From Planctomycetota bacterium (GTDB lineage Bacteria > Planctomycetota > Phycisphaerae > Sedimentisphaerales > Anaerobacaceae), in the NCBI GenBank assembly GCA_019456255.1, contig VRUG01000002.1, positions 1 to 64,000 of the forward strand: a stretch of DNA of 64,000 nucleotides. Reading direction: 5' to 3'. Shown here piece after piece: positions 37,451-46,018 of the stretch (the stretch's first letter is position 1; each line of letters begins with the position of its first letter). The position numbers were made by a program, and so were the translations under genes. A model generated the notes under the pieces. That model did no database searches, was not told where the DNA came from, and was given only the letters and a program-made list of their open reading frames with translations.

Positions 37451-37918
37451 TTAATTAACCAAACCGTTATTTACCAAACCACCATTTACAAGCTGGCCCG
37501 AATCCGCCAGAACTTCCTTTATTGAAATATTGTCATACATTCTATAACCTGTAACTAGTGAGGCATAAATTTCAATTCTGGCAGCGGGAGACGGCGGTGA
37601 TCCTTGAACCGCCTCACCGTTCCAGCTGGAATCTAATAGACTTCCTCCCCAATACAACTGACCTCCCGACGTTGCCCAGCTGCAATCTGCCGATATTTGA
37701 TAAAGAATACCATTATACCACCTTGCGGGCGGCGGCAGCGGACCAAAATCCCAAGCAAGTACCGGCGGCCCCTCGCCCGTTACCAAAATATTTAAGGCAT
37801 AACCACCTGAACCCCAGCCCAAAGCTGCGACCGTCCTTTTTTCTGAATAAGGAAATGTCATACGAGTAGTGCTACCCTCGAAGTCCCCCTCTGGAAATAA
37901 TTCAACACCTAACGCCAT
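37451..37918 (-). CDS. Phage structural protein, carbohydrate-binding-like
   Basis: The 155-residue, Gly/Trp/Tyr-rich beta protein (LFPEGDFEGST start, YNGILYQISADCSWATSGGQ middle) resembles the CBM4/9-like jelly rolls of tail fibres. It ends in the near-repeat LVNGGLVNNGLVN. A receptor-binding role is plausible but unproven. The ATG overlaps the previous stop by one base. Confidence 0.55.
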   Translation of the reverse strand: MALGVELFPEGDFEGSTTRMTFPYSEKRTVAALGWGSGGYALNILVTGEGPPVLAWDFGPLPPPARWYNGILYQISADCSWATSGGQLYWGGSLLDSSWNGEAVQGSPPSPAARIEIYASLVTGYRMYDNISIKEVLADSGQLVNGGLVNNGLVN

Positions 37919-38265
37919 CAGCTTACCTGTAAATTATCTAACAACTTAACATTATCATTTAAAATCAATGTCTGCTCCGCAGCGTCCTTATGCTGCTGTG
38001 CTATGGCCAACACCTTTGCCTCTATCTGCTCTAAAGTCGCTGGCCAGTCCACCACGGTAGTAAGCACCGGATAATTCATCGCTTCGGAAAAGTAAAAAGA
38101 GATACGAGCCTTGAGCTCTGTCTCATAAACCGGATTACCATTGACATCAAGCTTAGGCTCTCCATTCTCCATGACAGCTATAGGACTGCCCTGCTCATCA
38201 ATCTTTACCTGGTTAAACACCCTTGTGTTTTGTTTCTGTATTTTTATATCCACAACAATCTCCAT
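37918..38265 (-). CDS. Small phage protein, unknown function
   Basis: The 115-residue protein has a beta-rich first half (VVDIKIQKQNTRVFNQVKID) and a helical C-terminus (LEQIEAKVLAIAQQHKDAAEQ). It could be a tail chaperone or fibre-assembly protein; nothing specific is seen. AAGGA lies just before the ATG. Confidence 0.5.
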   Translation of the reverse strand: MEIVVDIKIQKQNTRVFNQVKIDEQGSPIAVMENGEPKLDVNGNPVYETELKARISFYFSEAMNYPVLTTVVDWPATLEQIEAKVLAIAQQHKDAAEQTLILNDNVKLLDNLQVS

Positions 38266-38337
38266 TCCTTATCTTATATTTACATCACTATGTGACCAAA
38301 GTGCTTTTGCCGAATTACTCGTGTCAAATCAACAACA

Positions 38338-39126
38338 CTACGCTTCTTCCGTCCAACTGCCATTCTTGGCAATTGTCACCCAATCACCATTGGAATCCGC
38401 TGCAATAATTAAACTCTCTCCGATTGCATTCGCCGATTTATACTTATCAGCTGCTTGTCCACTGTCATCTCGAATTGTTGCTGTGCCTGGGTCTACTCTT
38501 AATTCTTGGACTGCCTGAACCGTAAAGATAAATTCCGTCCCAACTGGCGCCGATGTCGGAAGGGTCAAAGTAACAACTCCGCTGGCCCCCAAATTAGTAT
38601 GCACGCTGCCCGATTCATCTAACGTAAGAGTGTCGTCACCAACATGGGCCTCTACACTCTTCTTCACTCCGCCAGACGCATAAGGCATAACAAAATTATA
38701 ACCCTCACGAGAGTCTACTATTGAATCAATGTCACCATTTGAAGTTATCACTATCGCCAGGCGTATATGAGGTGTTGTAACCATATCCGGAAAATTACTG
38801 TATTCATTGATAACCAAACTACCCGATGAATCCAGATAGATATAAATATTGGCCTTATCGTCAGCCAAAGTATTACCAGAAGAACCGGCATAACTAACCA
38901 ATTGCGTACCAAACCAAAATTTGCCGCTCTTTACACCAATGCCCAGACCGCCCTCATCATATACTCGAAGATCATTCGCCAGCTTCGTTGCCAAAATTAA
39001 CCGGTATATCAACCTGCGAAATTGAATATAGTATGGCGACTTGCCAGTCGGAATATACTCGACACCTGTTTCACTGTCGCTTTGAATATTCTCCAAATTA
39101 TTATCAGATGGATAAACTTCAGACAT
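38338..39126 (-). CDS. Phage tail-fibre-like protein
   Basis: The 262 residues have an N-terminal helix-rich part with YIQFRRLIYRLI, a beta middle (FWFGTQLVSYAGSSGNTLADDKANIYIYLD) and a C-terminal beta domain (VTLTLPTSAPVGTEFIFTV). The last is typical of fibre or receptor-binding proteins that end in a glycan-binding or trimer domain. AGGGGAA precedes the ATG. Host range would depend on this gene and 37451. Confidence 0.6.
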   Translation of the reverse strand: MSEVYPSDNNLENIQSDSETGVEYIPTGKSPYYIQFRRLIYRLILATKLANDLRVYDEGGLGIGVKSGKFWFGTQLVSYAGSSGNTLADDKANIYIYLDSSGSLVINEYSNFPDMVTTPHIRLAIVITSNGDIDSIVDSREGYNFVMPYASGGVKKSVEAHVGDDTLTLDESGSVHTNLGASGVVTLTLPTSAPVGTEFIFTVQAVQELRVDPGTATIRDDSGQAADKYKSANAIGESLIIAADSNGDWVTIAKNGSWTEEA

Positions 39127-39145
39127 AAAATTCCCCTTTAATTGC

Positions 39146-39919
39146 TCAGAATATTTTTAAAACTAATTGATTTGTCACCTTATCAAAAGACGCAACACTC
39201 AAATGCTCCGCCGGTATCGCCGCCGGAATAACTGTAATATCTTCTGTCTCCACGACATCTTCGTTTCCAATCTCATCGATAATCTTAACGCCAAACTTGT
39301 ATACCCCTTTCCCAAGCTGAGAACTAATCCAGTCAAATGAGTCCGCATCAAAACCAAACTGACCATAACCAAAACTGCCTTTTCCCAATCCTACTGCCGC
39401 TGCACCATCGTAACCAAAGTCACTCCCGCCAAAACAACTCATCCCAAAGCCGTCCTTGTCCTGCCAGCTTGACCAAACCTGTATCGGCGAATCGCTAACA
39501 GGCTCAGAATAATCAATCGCTCCGTTGCCCCCATTTGAATATATCTCAATTACCGAATTGATAGATAATTGCTGACCACGCAGCATTTTGACCCTAACTC
39601 GACCGCTATCGCTTATAAAATTTTCAAATTCATTGCTGAAATCTTTATTAAAATCACCAGCGTCAACTGCTAAAACCTCTATCCTCGCTGCGACACTGAA
39701 AGAACTTGGCAATTGCACTATCAACTGACGCTGCCCGCTCTCCAATGTTGTCCCTGAATAGAGACCATTAACATAAACCTGATAAAACTTGTCACTGTAA
39801 CTTGACCGCCACTTTACCAAAGCAGTCCGAGGCGCATCAAAGCTTTGTCCATCCCCCCAAATCCCTGCGGGCAATTCAAACACTCTTACATTGTCTATTC
39901 CATCGCTATATATAGCCAT
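39146..39919 (-). CDS. Phage structural protein, unknown
   Basis: The 257-residue beta-rich protein has a region (about 135-185) with many Gly-Phe-Gly turns (KDGFGMSCFGGSDFGYDG). The C-terminal part ITVIPAAIPAEHLSVASFDK ends in short strands. No family is recognised; position suggests a tail or fibre component. The start is 4 bp after the stop of the next upstream gene. Confidence 0.55.
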   Translation of the reverse strand: MAIYSDGIDNVRVFELPAGIWGDGQSFDAPRTALVKWRSSYSDKFYQVYVNGLYSGTTLESGQRQLIVQLPSSFSVAARIEVLAVDAGDFNKDFSNEFENFISDSGRVRVKMLRGQQLSINSVIEIYSNGGNGAIDYSEPVSDSPIQVWSSWQDKDGFGMSCFGGSDFGYDGAAAVGLGKGSFGYGQFGFDADSFDWISSQLGKGVYKFGVKIIDEIGNEDVVETEDITVIPAAIPAEHLSVASFDKVTNQLVLKIF

Positions 39920-39923
39920 AAGC

Positions 39924-40295
39924 TCAAACCATTACCTGCCTGTAAACAATCTCATACTCACATGCCACACCACTACCCACCGCAAATTCCTTTTTGATTC
40001 TAAAAACATCTAACCGAAGATTTTCATAAGTTTCACCGCTTTTAGTTATAAGCGTATGAGTGTTGCCGTCCATATACGCCGATATCGAATCAACTCTTGA
40101 CCTCATCTCTGCTTTACTTTTGGCCCGCAACGCACCCTTTTGTTTTATCACTCTGCCTCGCTGCCCCAAATCAATACTAATCACACCATCCAAACCACCC
40201 ACTGTCTTTTCTATCGAATCCCTGCCAACACTTTCAAATTCAAATTCGAGTTGATGCTCGTCAAATAAAATTTGGCCATCTAAAGTCACACTCAT
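39924..40295 (-). CDS. Small phage tail-assembly-like protein
   Basis: The 123-residue protein (ILFDEHQLEFEFESVGRDS, then KGALRAKSKAEMRSRVDSIS) ends in a beta part, YEIVYRQVMV. Proteins of this size between connectors and tail genes are often tail-completion or tail-tube factors. This is inferred from position. Confidence 0.5.
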   Translation of the reverse strand: MSVTLDGQILFDEHQLEFEFESVGRDSIEKTVGGLDGVISIDLGQRGRVIKQKGALRAKSKAEMRSRVDSISAYMDGNTHTLITKSGETYENLRLDVFRIKKEFAVGSGVACEYEIVYRQVMV

Positions 40296-40312
40296 TTACT
40301 TTTCCTCATCCC

Positions 40313-40969
40313 TTAAGCACGCGTTAGCTTTACTGAACCGCCCAATTCTGTAATATCAGCAACCCCATCAGAGCCAACATCAATACTAAGCCGACATCGC
40401 TCCCTTGCTTTCTCAAATAACCTGCGGTAATAAAGACTCTTTTCCCAGAAATTCTCATCCTTGACCTGGCCGGCCAACATCGCATAAACACTCGATATAA
40501 CCAAAAACGTCGATGATTGCTTTAATACATTCGCACTCATAATATCATCCGGGCCAATGTCACTTGCCGGATTGCCAGGCTTGATTCCAAAATATTCTGT
40601 TAAATGAAATCCTGCCTCAACCGCCTGAGGACCAAATGTGCTGACCCTGTAAGAAATATTAGTAGCCGCCATCGGCGCCACTGACGACTGCTCCGAATCT
40701 TCCCTTAACACTGAAACCGTAAGCACCGTTGAAGAATCAACTGAGATTATTTCAAAAACTCCGTCCAGCACCCCATCCGATGATTGAAGATATATAACCC
40801 CACCCACTAAAATCTGTGCACTTACAAAATCAACGCCGCTTACTGTAAATGTCGTCCCGCTAAGCGACCCGCCCGTACCTGATATTAATACCTGATTGGA
40901 TAGATACAACTCTGTAAACAATACAGATTCGTATTTTAAAATGTCAACATCTTTAGAAAATTTAGCCAT
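40313..40969 (-). CDS. Phage connector-like or virion protein
   Basis: The 218-residue protein has a beta N-terminal half (LISGTGGSLSGTTFTVSGVDF) and a helical C-terminal half (VLKQSSTFLVISSVYAMLAG, then KSLYYRRLFEKARERCRLSI). The helical half and the position just after the capsid gene fit a head-tail connector. GGAG precedes the ATG. No sequence family is certain. Confidence 0.55.
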   Translation of the reverse strand: MAKFSKDVDILKYESVLFTELYLSNQVLISGTGGSLSGTTFTVSGVDFVSAQILVGGVIYLQSSDGVLDGVFEIISVDSSTVLTVSVLREDSEQSSVAPMAATNISYRVSTFGPQAVEAGFHLTEYFGIKPGNPASDIGPDDIMSANVLKQSSTFLVISSVYAMLAGQVKDENFWEKSLYYRRLFEKARERCRLSIDVGSDGVADITELGGSVKLTRA

Positions 40970-41079
40970 TTCTTTTAGTCTCCTTACACTAAAGGCAGGC
41001 TTTGGTGCCCAAAGTTAAAACGACTCTTTGGACACCTCCACCTAACAAATTGTGCTTCGCCCCCAGCCAATTTACTTGA

Positions 41080-42234
41080 TTAACTAGTACTCAAGTCACG
41101 AACCAGACCGTGTGCAGCCTCATTCTTAAGCTCAAGAGTATATTCACCGATTAGTTCTCCGCATTCATAATCACCACTGCTCGCCAATGGCTTAAAGTGA
41201 AAACTGCGGCCAGCTAACGGCAATACATTGATACGCGAAGTATCCAAAAACATAACCGCATCCTGCGGCATCCAGCGAGTCGTAACAATCCGGCAAATCC
41301 CAAAGTCACTTTCATAGATATTAACCATATCTGTAAAAGTCGTATCATTCGACGCATAACTGCGGCTGCTGGATACAAAGGAATTGACCTTTCTTTTCTG
41401 AAAACCACCAACAACTATAAGGTCAACGCTGCCGTTACTGTTTTCCCATATCTGTCTGAGAACATAATTAATCTTGTCCTCATCAAGGTCACTACCTGTA
41501 GGAAAACCGCTATCGCCAGTATGAAAAACATTCGTCGATAGATGCTGAACTACGCCTTTCATCGACCTTCTTACGGCGCCGCTGCCCTCCGGATTACTTG
41601 CGACCTGGCCGCCATTGACAATGGTGTTTTCCAAATCACGAATCAACTCACGAAGACGCTCCTGCTTTTGATAATCCATCTCATCGGCAAGACCCAATTG
41701 ACTTGACGCCATATCAGTACCAGACACCTCAATCGCCGCCGTAAATATCTGAGAATAGTTCCCTTGCCTGCTGCGATTATTAAACCTCGCCGTCGGCTTG
41801 TCAGCTCCTTCGAGAGCTGCGTTACCAAGAATATTTATCACCTGATTGTCCGCCAGATTCTCAGCTGTAGTGCCCGCATAACCGCGAACAACCGTCAAAG
41901 TATCTGTGCTGATTCCGGTAACAAGAATTAATTCTTCCGAACCTTCAACCTGAATCTGGTCACCAACCTGAAATCTGCTCCCGTTATCAACATCAAAATC
42001 CGTATCCGCCGCAGGGTCGCTGAATGTGGCGTCATTGATCGCGTCTTTATTCGGCAATAATGAATCCTCAAGCCACTCATGATGAGTGCTGCTCGCTTCC
42101 CGCATCGGGTCACCCAAAGCATCAAGCAATGGGGTCTCGTAAGGTGATACTATGCCTATCAAATCAGATACATCTTCCGTTAGTTCCGGCAGTGTTGTAC
42201 CTGCTGAATATGTTGCCTTACCTGTAAATGCCAT
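41080..42234 (-). CDS. Phage major capsid protein (SU10-type, DUF5309)
   Basis: The 384 residues fit the HK97-fold major capsid protein family of phage SU10. They start with TLPELTEDVSDLIGIVSPYETPLLDALGD and have an inserted beta domain (about 80-140, RFQVGDQIQVEGSEELILVTG). RNRSRQGNYSQIFTAAIEVSGT-type and MDYQKQERLRELIRDLE segments follow, with a C-terminal strand FHFKPLASSGDYECGELIGEY. The best-supported phage gene here. AAGGAG precedes the ATG. Confidence 0.85.
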   Translation of the reverse strand: MAFTGKATYSAGTTLPELTEDVSDLIGIVSPYETPLLDALGDPMREASSTHHEWLEDSLLPNKDAINDATFSDPAADTDFDVDNGSRFQVGDQIQVEGSEELILVTGISTDTLTVVRGYAGTTAENLADNQVINILGNAALEGADKPTARFNNRSRQGNYSQIFTAAIEVSGTDMASSQLGLADEMDYQKQERLRELIRDLENTIVNGGQVASNPEGSGAVRRSMKGVVQHLSTNVFHTGDSGFPTGSDLDEDKINYVLRQIWENSNGSVDLIVVGGFQKRKVNSFVSSSRSYASNDTTFTDMVNIYESDFGICRIVTTRWMPQDAVMFLDTSRINVLPLAGRSFHFKPLASSGDYECGELIGEYTLELKNEAAHGLVRDLSTS

Positions 42235-42289
42235 ATTTCTTTCTCCTTCTAATAATTAAACTTACAAATTCAATTCTTCTCACAAAAAC

Positions 42290-42820
42290 TCAAACAAAAT
42301 TTCTTCGCAGCTTTAAGTATTCATGCAAATCCGTTCTATTGCCACTCGTCGCCGCTTTCTTACCTAATCGCTCAAGCGCAGACTCACTGCCTTGAATACC
42401 ATCTTTGACTCCTGCCGTTCTCTTCGATGCCGCATTAATTCTTCCCGAACTCTTGGCACCATCAAATAAATATTGTTTCTCCTGCCTTAGATTCTCAATC
42501 ACGTCATCAAAATCAACATCGCTCGCGCCCTTCATTCTGGTTTTAGCAAGCAGTAACGCCGCTTCCAAATCCACAACGCCGCTGGCAACTAATTTATGTG
42601 TCAGCTTTTGCTCATTCTCAATATCACCAAACTGCTCTTTCATCTCTGTAATCTGTTCCTGAACTTTAGCCAACTGCTCCGTTAATGTCTCGTTGCTCTT
42701 CTCTGCTGCCTGTGCTCTTTTTCGATAACGAATTGATTCACTCACTGGAACAAGCTTCTCTTCACTTGCACCTTCAGCTGTCTCTGACAGCATTTTTTCA
42801 TCTGCGTCAATCTGACTCAT
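42290..42820 (-). CDS. Phage scaffold-like protein
   Basis: The 176-residue, strongly charged protein has a long coiled coil (about 35-75, KSNETLTEQLAKVQEQITEM) and a C-terminal tail with LKLRRNFV. Acidic coiled-coil proteins between portal and capsid are usually prohead scaffolds. It is separated from the portal by 2 bp. No protease domain is seen. Confidence 0.65.
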   Translation of the reverse strand: MSQIDADEKMLSETAEGASEEKLVPVSESIRYRKRAQAAEKSNETLTEQLAKVQEQITEMKEQFGDIENEQKLTHKLVASGVVDLEAALLLAKTRMKGASDVDFDDVIENLRQEKQYLFDGAKSSGRINAASKRTAGVKDGIQGSESALERLGKKAATSGNRTDLHEYLKLRRNFV

Positions 42821-42822
42821 AA

Positions 42823-44364
42823 TTAATCGATTTCCTCTCTTTGAATTTCATAACCTAATTCTCTAAGCACCTGCTCGCCTGGCACGCCCAGTTCTTTCTT
42901 GATCTGGGCCTCCTGCAACTTTTCCATCACATTCTCGGGCAATGGGCTTGGAAAAATAATATCAATTTCCCTGTCCGCTCGGCTCGTCTTATAGGTATTG
43001 GATTTATCAAGCACAGACAAAACCATCTCGCAGACTTTTTTCAACCCCTCGCCATATGTAAAACGTTTACGCTCAGTCTTCGACAGCATTCCCATAAGCG
43101 TCAGCCTCAAGGCAACTGCACTTGTTAGATTTCCAAGCTTGTTCTTTAGCACTCCTGCCACTAAAGGAGTGACCCCGCTGACCTTGTCCATCGCTTCTCG
43201 AATCTCAGCAATGTGCATGTCCTCACTTGGTGTTCGATTATCACCGCCAAATTCCTCGATTGACGCTTCCGGATTATCCGTATGCCACATCCTGCCCGGC
43301 GATACAGGCCTGTCCTCAAATCCCTCGATACCCTTACCAAGATACATCTTAAATGATTGGAAAGTTATCCTGTTTGCCCTGTCACTTAACCTCGTATTAA
43401 GCTCATCCTGCAACGGCATCAAAACCTCAACATCGCTTACACCTTCGTAATAAAAAGGCTGAGCCATATTCTGAATATGAACTACCGGCAAAAAACCCCA
43501 TGGCAATTCACCTTCCCCAACAAGTTCTCTACCCTCGTACCGCTGCCACGCACTCGCCGATATGATTTCAGTCACTGAAGCAACCTGACGATTACCACCG
43601 CTTCCCCTGTTTTGGGAAAATAATCTTGAAAGAAATGAATCTTTGTTGCTTATGCGGTTCTTCTTCTGATAAAAATGCTGAACGTAATATTTCATCTTCT
43701 TATAGTCATTCTCTTCCAGAACAGGCAGTGCTCTTTGTGCTTCAATCAATTCGAGGTCGATTGTCTGTGCTAAGTGCAGCACATCTTCAAGAGGGAGGGT
43801 GTTGGAGGAAGTAAGAGCAAATCGCTCAAAAATTTCTTGGCCAGGCCTGACCATACAATCGACAAATCCATAAACACTTCCGAGCACTGCCATATCCTGA
43901 AAAAATCCTATGCCGCCGTTAGCAGAAAACACCGCCTTTAAGATCATTTCGATTTCTGCGCGTTTTCTACTATCCGGTGACTTGGAAACAAAACTTACAG
44001 GCTTGCCGAATAAAAAATCTACCGCTGCATTTATCCGCCAGGCTATATCATTCTCAATGACAACTTCTTTACGCTGAACATCTTTGACTGCTTTACCGCC
44101 CAAAACCCCCGCATCCGCTGATTGCAATAATCCCGTTATCCTCGCAGGCAAACCATATTCCTGACCCTGTTGATAATACCGACCAGACTCGTTTGTCCGT
44201 TTACCTGAAATATTAACGCTATAGCTGTTATACATGCGATTCGCGTAATATTCCCAGAACTTGTTAAAATGAGTCTGAATATTTATCGAATTTTCCTCGA
44301 CAAGCCAGTCAACATAATCAACATACAACCCGTCATCTTTAAAAATGCCTAAATCAAATCCCAT
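42823..44364 (-). CDS. Phage portal protein (SPP1 Gp6-like)
   Basis: The 513-residue protein fits the SPP1-type portal family: FGKPVSFVSKSPDS (about 118), VYGFVDCMVRPG, the clip/stem region with PLQDELNTRLSDRANRITFQ (about 318), MWHTDNPEASIEEFGGD, and VSGVTPLVAGVLKNKLGNLTSAVALR. The portal is the DNA channel to which a terminase docks. Here it is the first gene of the cassette, and no terminase precedes it. AAGG lies before the ATG. Confidence 0.85.
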   Translation of the reverse strand: MGFDLGIFKDDGLYVDYVDWLVEENSINIQTHFNKFWEYYANRMYNSYSVNISGKRTNESGRYYQQGQEYGLPARITGLLQSADAGVLGGKAVKDVQRKEVVIENDIAWRINAAVDFLFGKPVSFVSKSPDSRKRAEIEMILKAVFSANGGIGFFQDMAVLGSVYGFVDCMVRPGQEIFERFALTSSNTLPLEDVLHLAQTIDLELIEAQRALPVLEENDYKKMKYYVQHFYQKKNRISNKDSFLSRLFSQNRGSGGNRQVASVTEIISASAWQRYEGRELVGEGELPWGFLPVVHIQNMAQPFYYEGVSDVEVLMPLQDELNTRLSDRANRITFQSFKMYLGKGIEGFEDRPVSPGRMWHTDNPEASIEEFGGDNRTPSEDMHIAEIREAMDKVSGVTPLVAGVLKNKLGNLTSAVALRLTLMGMLSKTERKRFTYGEGLKKVCEMVLSVLDKSNTYKTSRADREIDIIFPSPLPENVMEKLQEAQIKKELGVPGEQVLRELGYEIQREEID

Positions 44365-44641
44365 TCCTTACCGCCTTTTTTAAAACTTATTTAGTTGCTG
44401 TCACTATCGCCCCCATGACAATATTCTTTGCCTTCTACTATTGGAGCAACTTGCGCGTTTGATACGAAAATTCCTATTTTTTCTGAAGCCACTTTTCCCG
44501 TAACCCTTTTAAAGAAAAGGAATAAAAAAAAATTCAAAAATTCCTATTTTTGTTTCTAAACACTTGCGCATTTGATTGAAAAACTCCCGAATTTATGGTA
44601 AATAAAGTAAATTCATAACTTCACTATTTAAAGGTAGGGAA
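44365..44641. other. Divergent intergenic region between portal and crcB with paired direct repeats
   Basis: No gene is seen. Two motifs each occur twice: acttgcgc[ga]tttgat (44449-44463, 44562-44576) and aaaattcctattttt (about 44467-44482, about 44536-44551), in opposite order in the two copies. They could be operator sites for the phage operon or remnants of insertion. TTGATT (44572-44577), 16 bp, TATGGT (44594-44599) is a weak crcB promoter candidate. No fluoride riboswitch was recognised. Confidence 0.45.
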
Positions 44642-45016
44642 ATGCTGAAAATCATATTTGTCGGCTTAGGTGGATTTGCTGGCTCGGTGTCACGATACCT
44701 ATTGGCAGGCTGGATTCAAAAATTATTCGATAAGCCATACCCATACGGCACATTTACCGTCAACATCTTAGGATGCCTACTAATCGGCCTACTAGCCGGC
44801 CTCTCACAAGGTAAACATTATATCAGCCCGGAAACAAGACTACTAATTTTAGTCGGATTCCTCGGCGGTTTTACAACTTTTTCCACTTTTTCAAGTGAAA
44901 CTTTCGCTCTTTTAGCCGATGGGCAAATGCTTACTGCTTCAATTAATATAGCCGCCAGCATTGTATTCGGATTAGTAGCTGTCTGGCTCGGATATACTAT
45001 CTCAAACTTAATCTAA
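44642..45016 (+). CDS. crcB: Fluoride channel CrcB/FluC
   Basis: CrcB is a dimeric fluoride-specific channel that removes fluoride from the cytoplasm. The 124 residues have four membrane helices and the signatures GGFAGSVSRYLLAG, YGTFTVNILGCLLIGLLAG and GFLGGFTTFSTFSSE (pore Phe/Thr track). AAAGGTAGGG lies before the ATG. The DUF190 gene that commonly accompanies crcB lies 0.7 kb downstream, separated by an unknown gene. Confidence 0.95.
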   Translation: MLKIIFVGLGGFAGSVSRYLLAGWIQKLFDKPYPYGTFTVNILGCLLIGLLAGLSQGKHYISPETRLLILVGFLGGFTTFSTFSSETFALLADGQMLTASINIAASIVFGLVAVWLGYTISNLI

Positions 45017-45065
45017 AGGAGATAAGACAGTTGCTACAGACTATTATTGGGGATATAGTAATATC

Positions 45066-45647
45066 ATGAAAAATAAAAAAGCTTTAGTGATATTCTTGGT
45101 GGGCTTATTAGCCACAATATTTTGTGTGATTTCTTACGTGATGAGAAATCCTGATTCTATTTTATCCTATGGGCTAAACATAAAATTTTTAGAGCCGAGC
45201 TATTTGGAAAAAAAAGTGGGAGAAAAACTGTTCGATGAATTTGAAAGTTATAAATCTTCGAGTCAAATTAAAGCCTCTATTCCAGATAACTATTTATGGC
45301 AAGTAATTGAAGACTCGAACTCGGCTATAAATGATACTCGCCCACCTTGTAATGGGCCTGTTGTTTCATTAAAAAGCTACCGATACAATGGATACTCTGG
45401 CGAGTTAGTTCTGGTGTTTTTCAATGACCGTTTGATGAGATGTGTCTTTTACCCAGAGGATGTCGAGAGATTCGAGAAGTTTCTAATAAAGAACTTAAAG
45501 ATAAAAAAGTTGTTTGGAAAGAAAGTGAGCATTTCCAGAAATATTAGATTATCATATCATGTCGATTACAAGAATCGCCCTTATTTTTCTTGGGAAGATA
45601 AACGTCTCCAAAAAGAAGAGGACGCTTGGATTATGCGATACTCATAA
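45066..45647 (+). CDS. Hypothetical membrane-anchored protein
   Basis: The 193-residue protein has one N-terminal membrane segment (about 7-25) and a soluble, probably extracytoplasmic domain with basic patches (KFLIKNLKIKKLFGKKV). No family is recognised. It is AT-rich and sits between crcB and DUF190, which are normally adjacent, so it may be an insertion or a local member of the fluoride operon. Confidence 0.6.
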   Translation: MKNKKALVIFLVGLLATIFCVISYVMRNPDSILSYGLNIKFLEPSYLEKKVGEKLFDEFESYKSSSQIKASIPDNYLWQVIEDSNSAINDTRPPCNGPVVSLKSYRYNGYSGELVLVFFNDRLMRCVFYPEDVERFEKFLIKNLKIKKLFGKKVSISRNIRLSYHVDYKNRPYFSWEDKRLQKEEDAWIMRYS

Positions 45648-45685
45648 AGCTTTAAATTACATCAAACACCTAAAGGGGATTAGAT

Positions 45686-46018
45686 ATGTTGCAGGAAAAA
45701 GGAAAGTTACTTAGAATCTTTTTAAGCGAAGATGACAAACACCACGGCAAACCTCTCTATGAATGGATTGTTCAGCAGGCCAAAGACGCCGGGCTGGCCG
45801 GAGCTACTGTCTTGCGAGGCATGGAAGGTTTTGGTGCAAACAGAAAAATACACACCGCAAAAGTCTTAAGATTATCAATAGACCTGCCCATGGTTATCGA
45901 AATTATTGATACCCCGGAAAAAATAAAAACCTTCTTGCCCGTAATAGATGAAAATGTAAAACAGGGCCTGGCAACCCTCGAAGATATCGAAATACACTTT
46001 TATCGAACAGAAAAATAA
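45686..46018 (+). CDS. DUF190 family protein (CrcB-associated)
   Basis: The 110-residue protein matches DUF190: LRIFLSEDDKHHGKPLYEWIV (about 9), GLAGATVLRGMEGFG (about 36) and VIEIIDTPEKIKTFLP. It has a PII-like ferredoxin fold. DUF190 genes very often lie beside crcB, which suggests regulation of or co-function with the fluoride channel. AAAGGGG precedes the ATG. Its stop touches the stop of the helicase gene. Confidence 0.9.
   Translation: MLQEKGKLLRIFLSEDDKHHGKPLYEWIVQQAKDAGLAGATVLRGMEGFGANRKIHTAKVLRLSIDLPMVIEIIDTPEKIKTFLPVIDENVKQGLATLEDIEIHFYRTEK

Larger units (their letters stand above)
33784..44364 (-). mobile_element. Prophage-derived structural gene cluster without terminase or integrase
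   Basis: Fourteen minus-strand genes run without a break, with small gaps or 1-4-bp overlaps. In transcription order: portal (42823), scaffold-like (42290), SU10-type major capsid protein (41080), connector- and tail-like proteins, a large hub-like protein (34406) and two small proteins (34068, 33784). No frameshift is visible. I find no large or small terminase, tape measure, integrase, repressor or replication gene in the cassette or in 28-46 kb. It is either a partly lost prophage or a maintained particle system. No attachment sites were recognised. Confidence 0.8.

Noticed and set aside
44500-44641. Fluoride riboswitch before crcB
   Set aside because: The conserved pseudoknot sequence pattern was not found.
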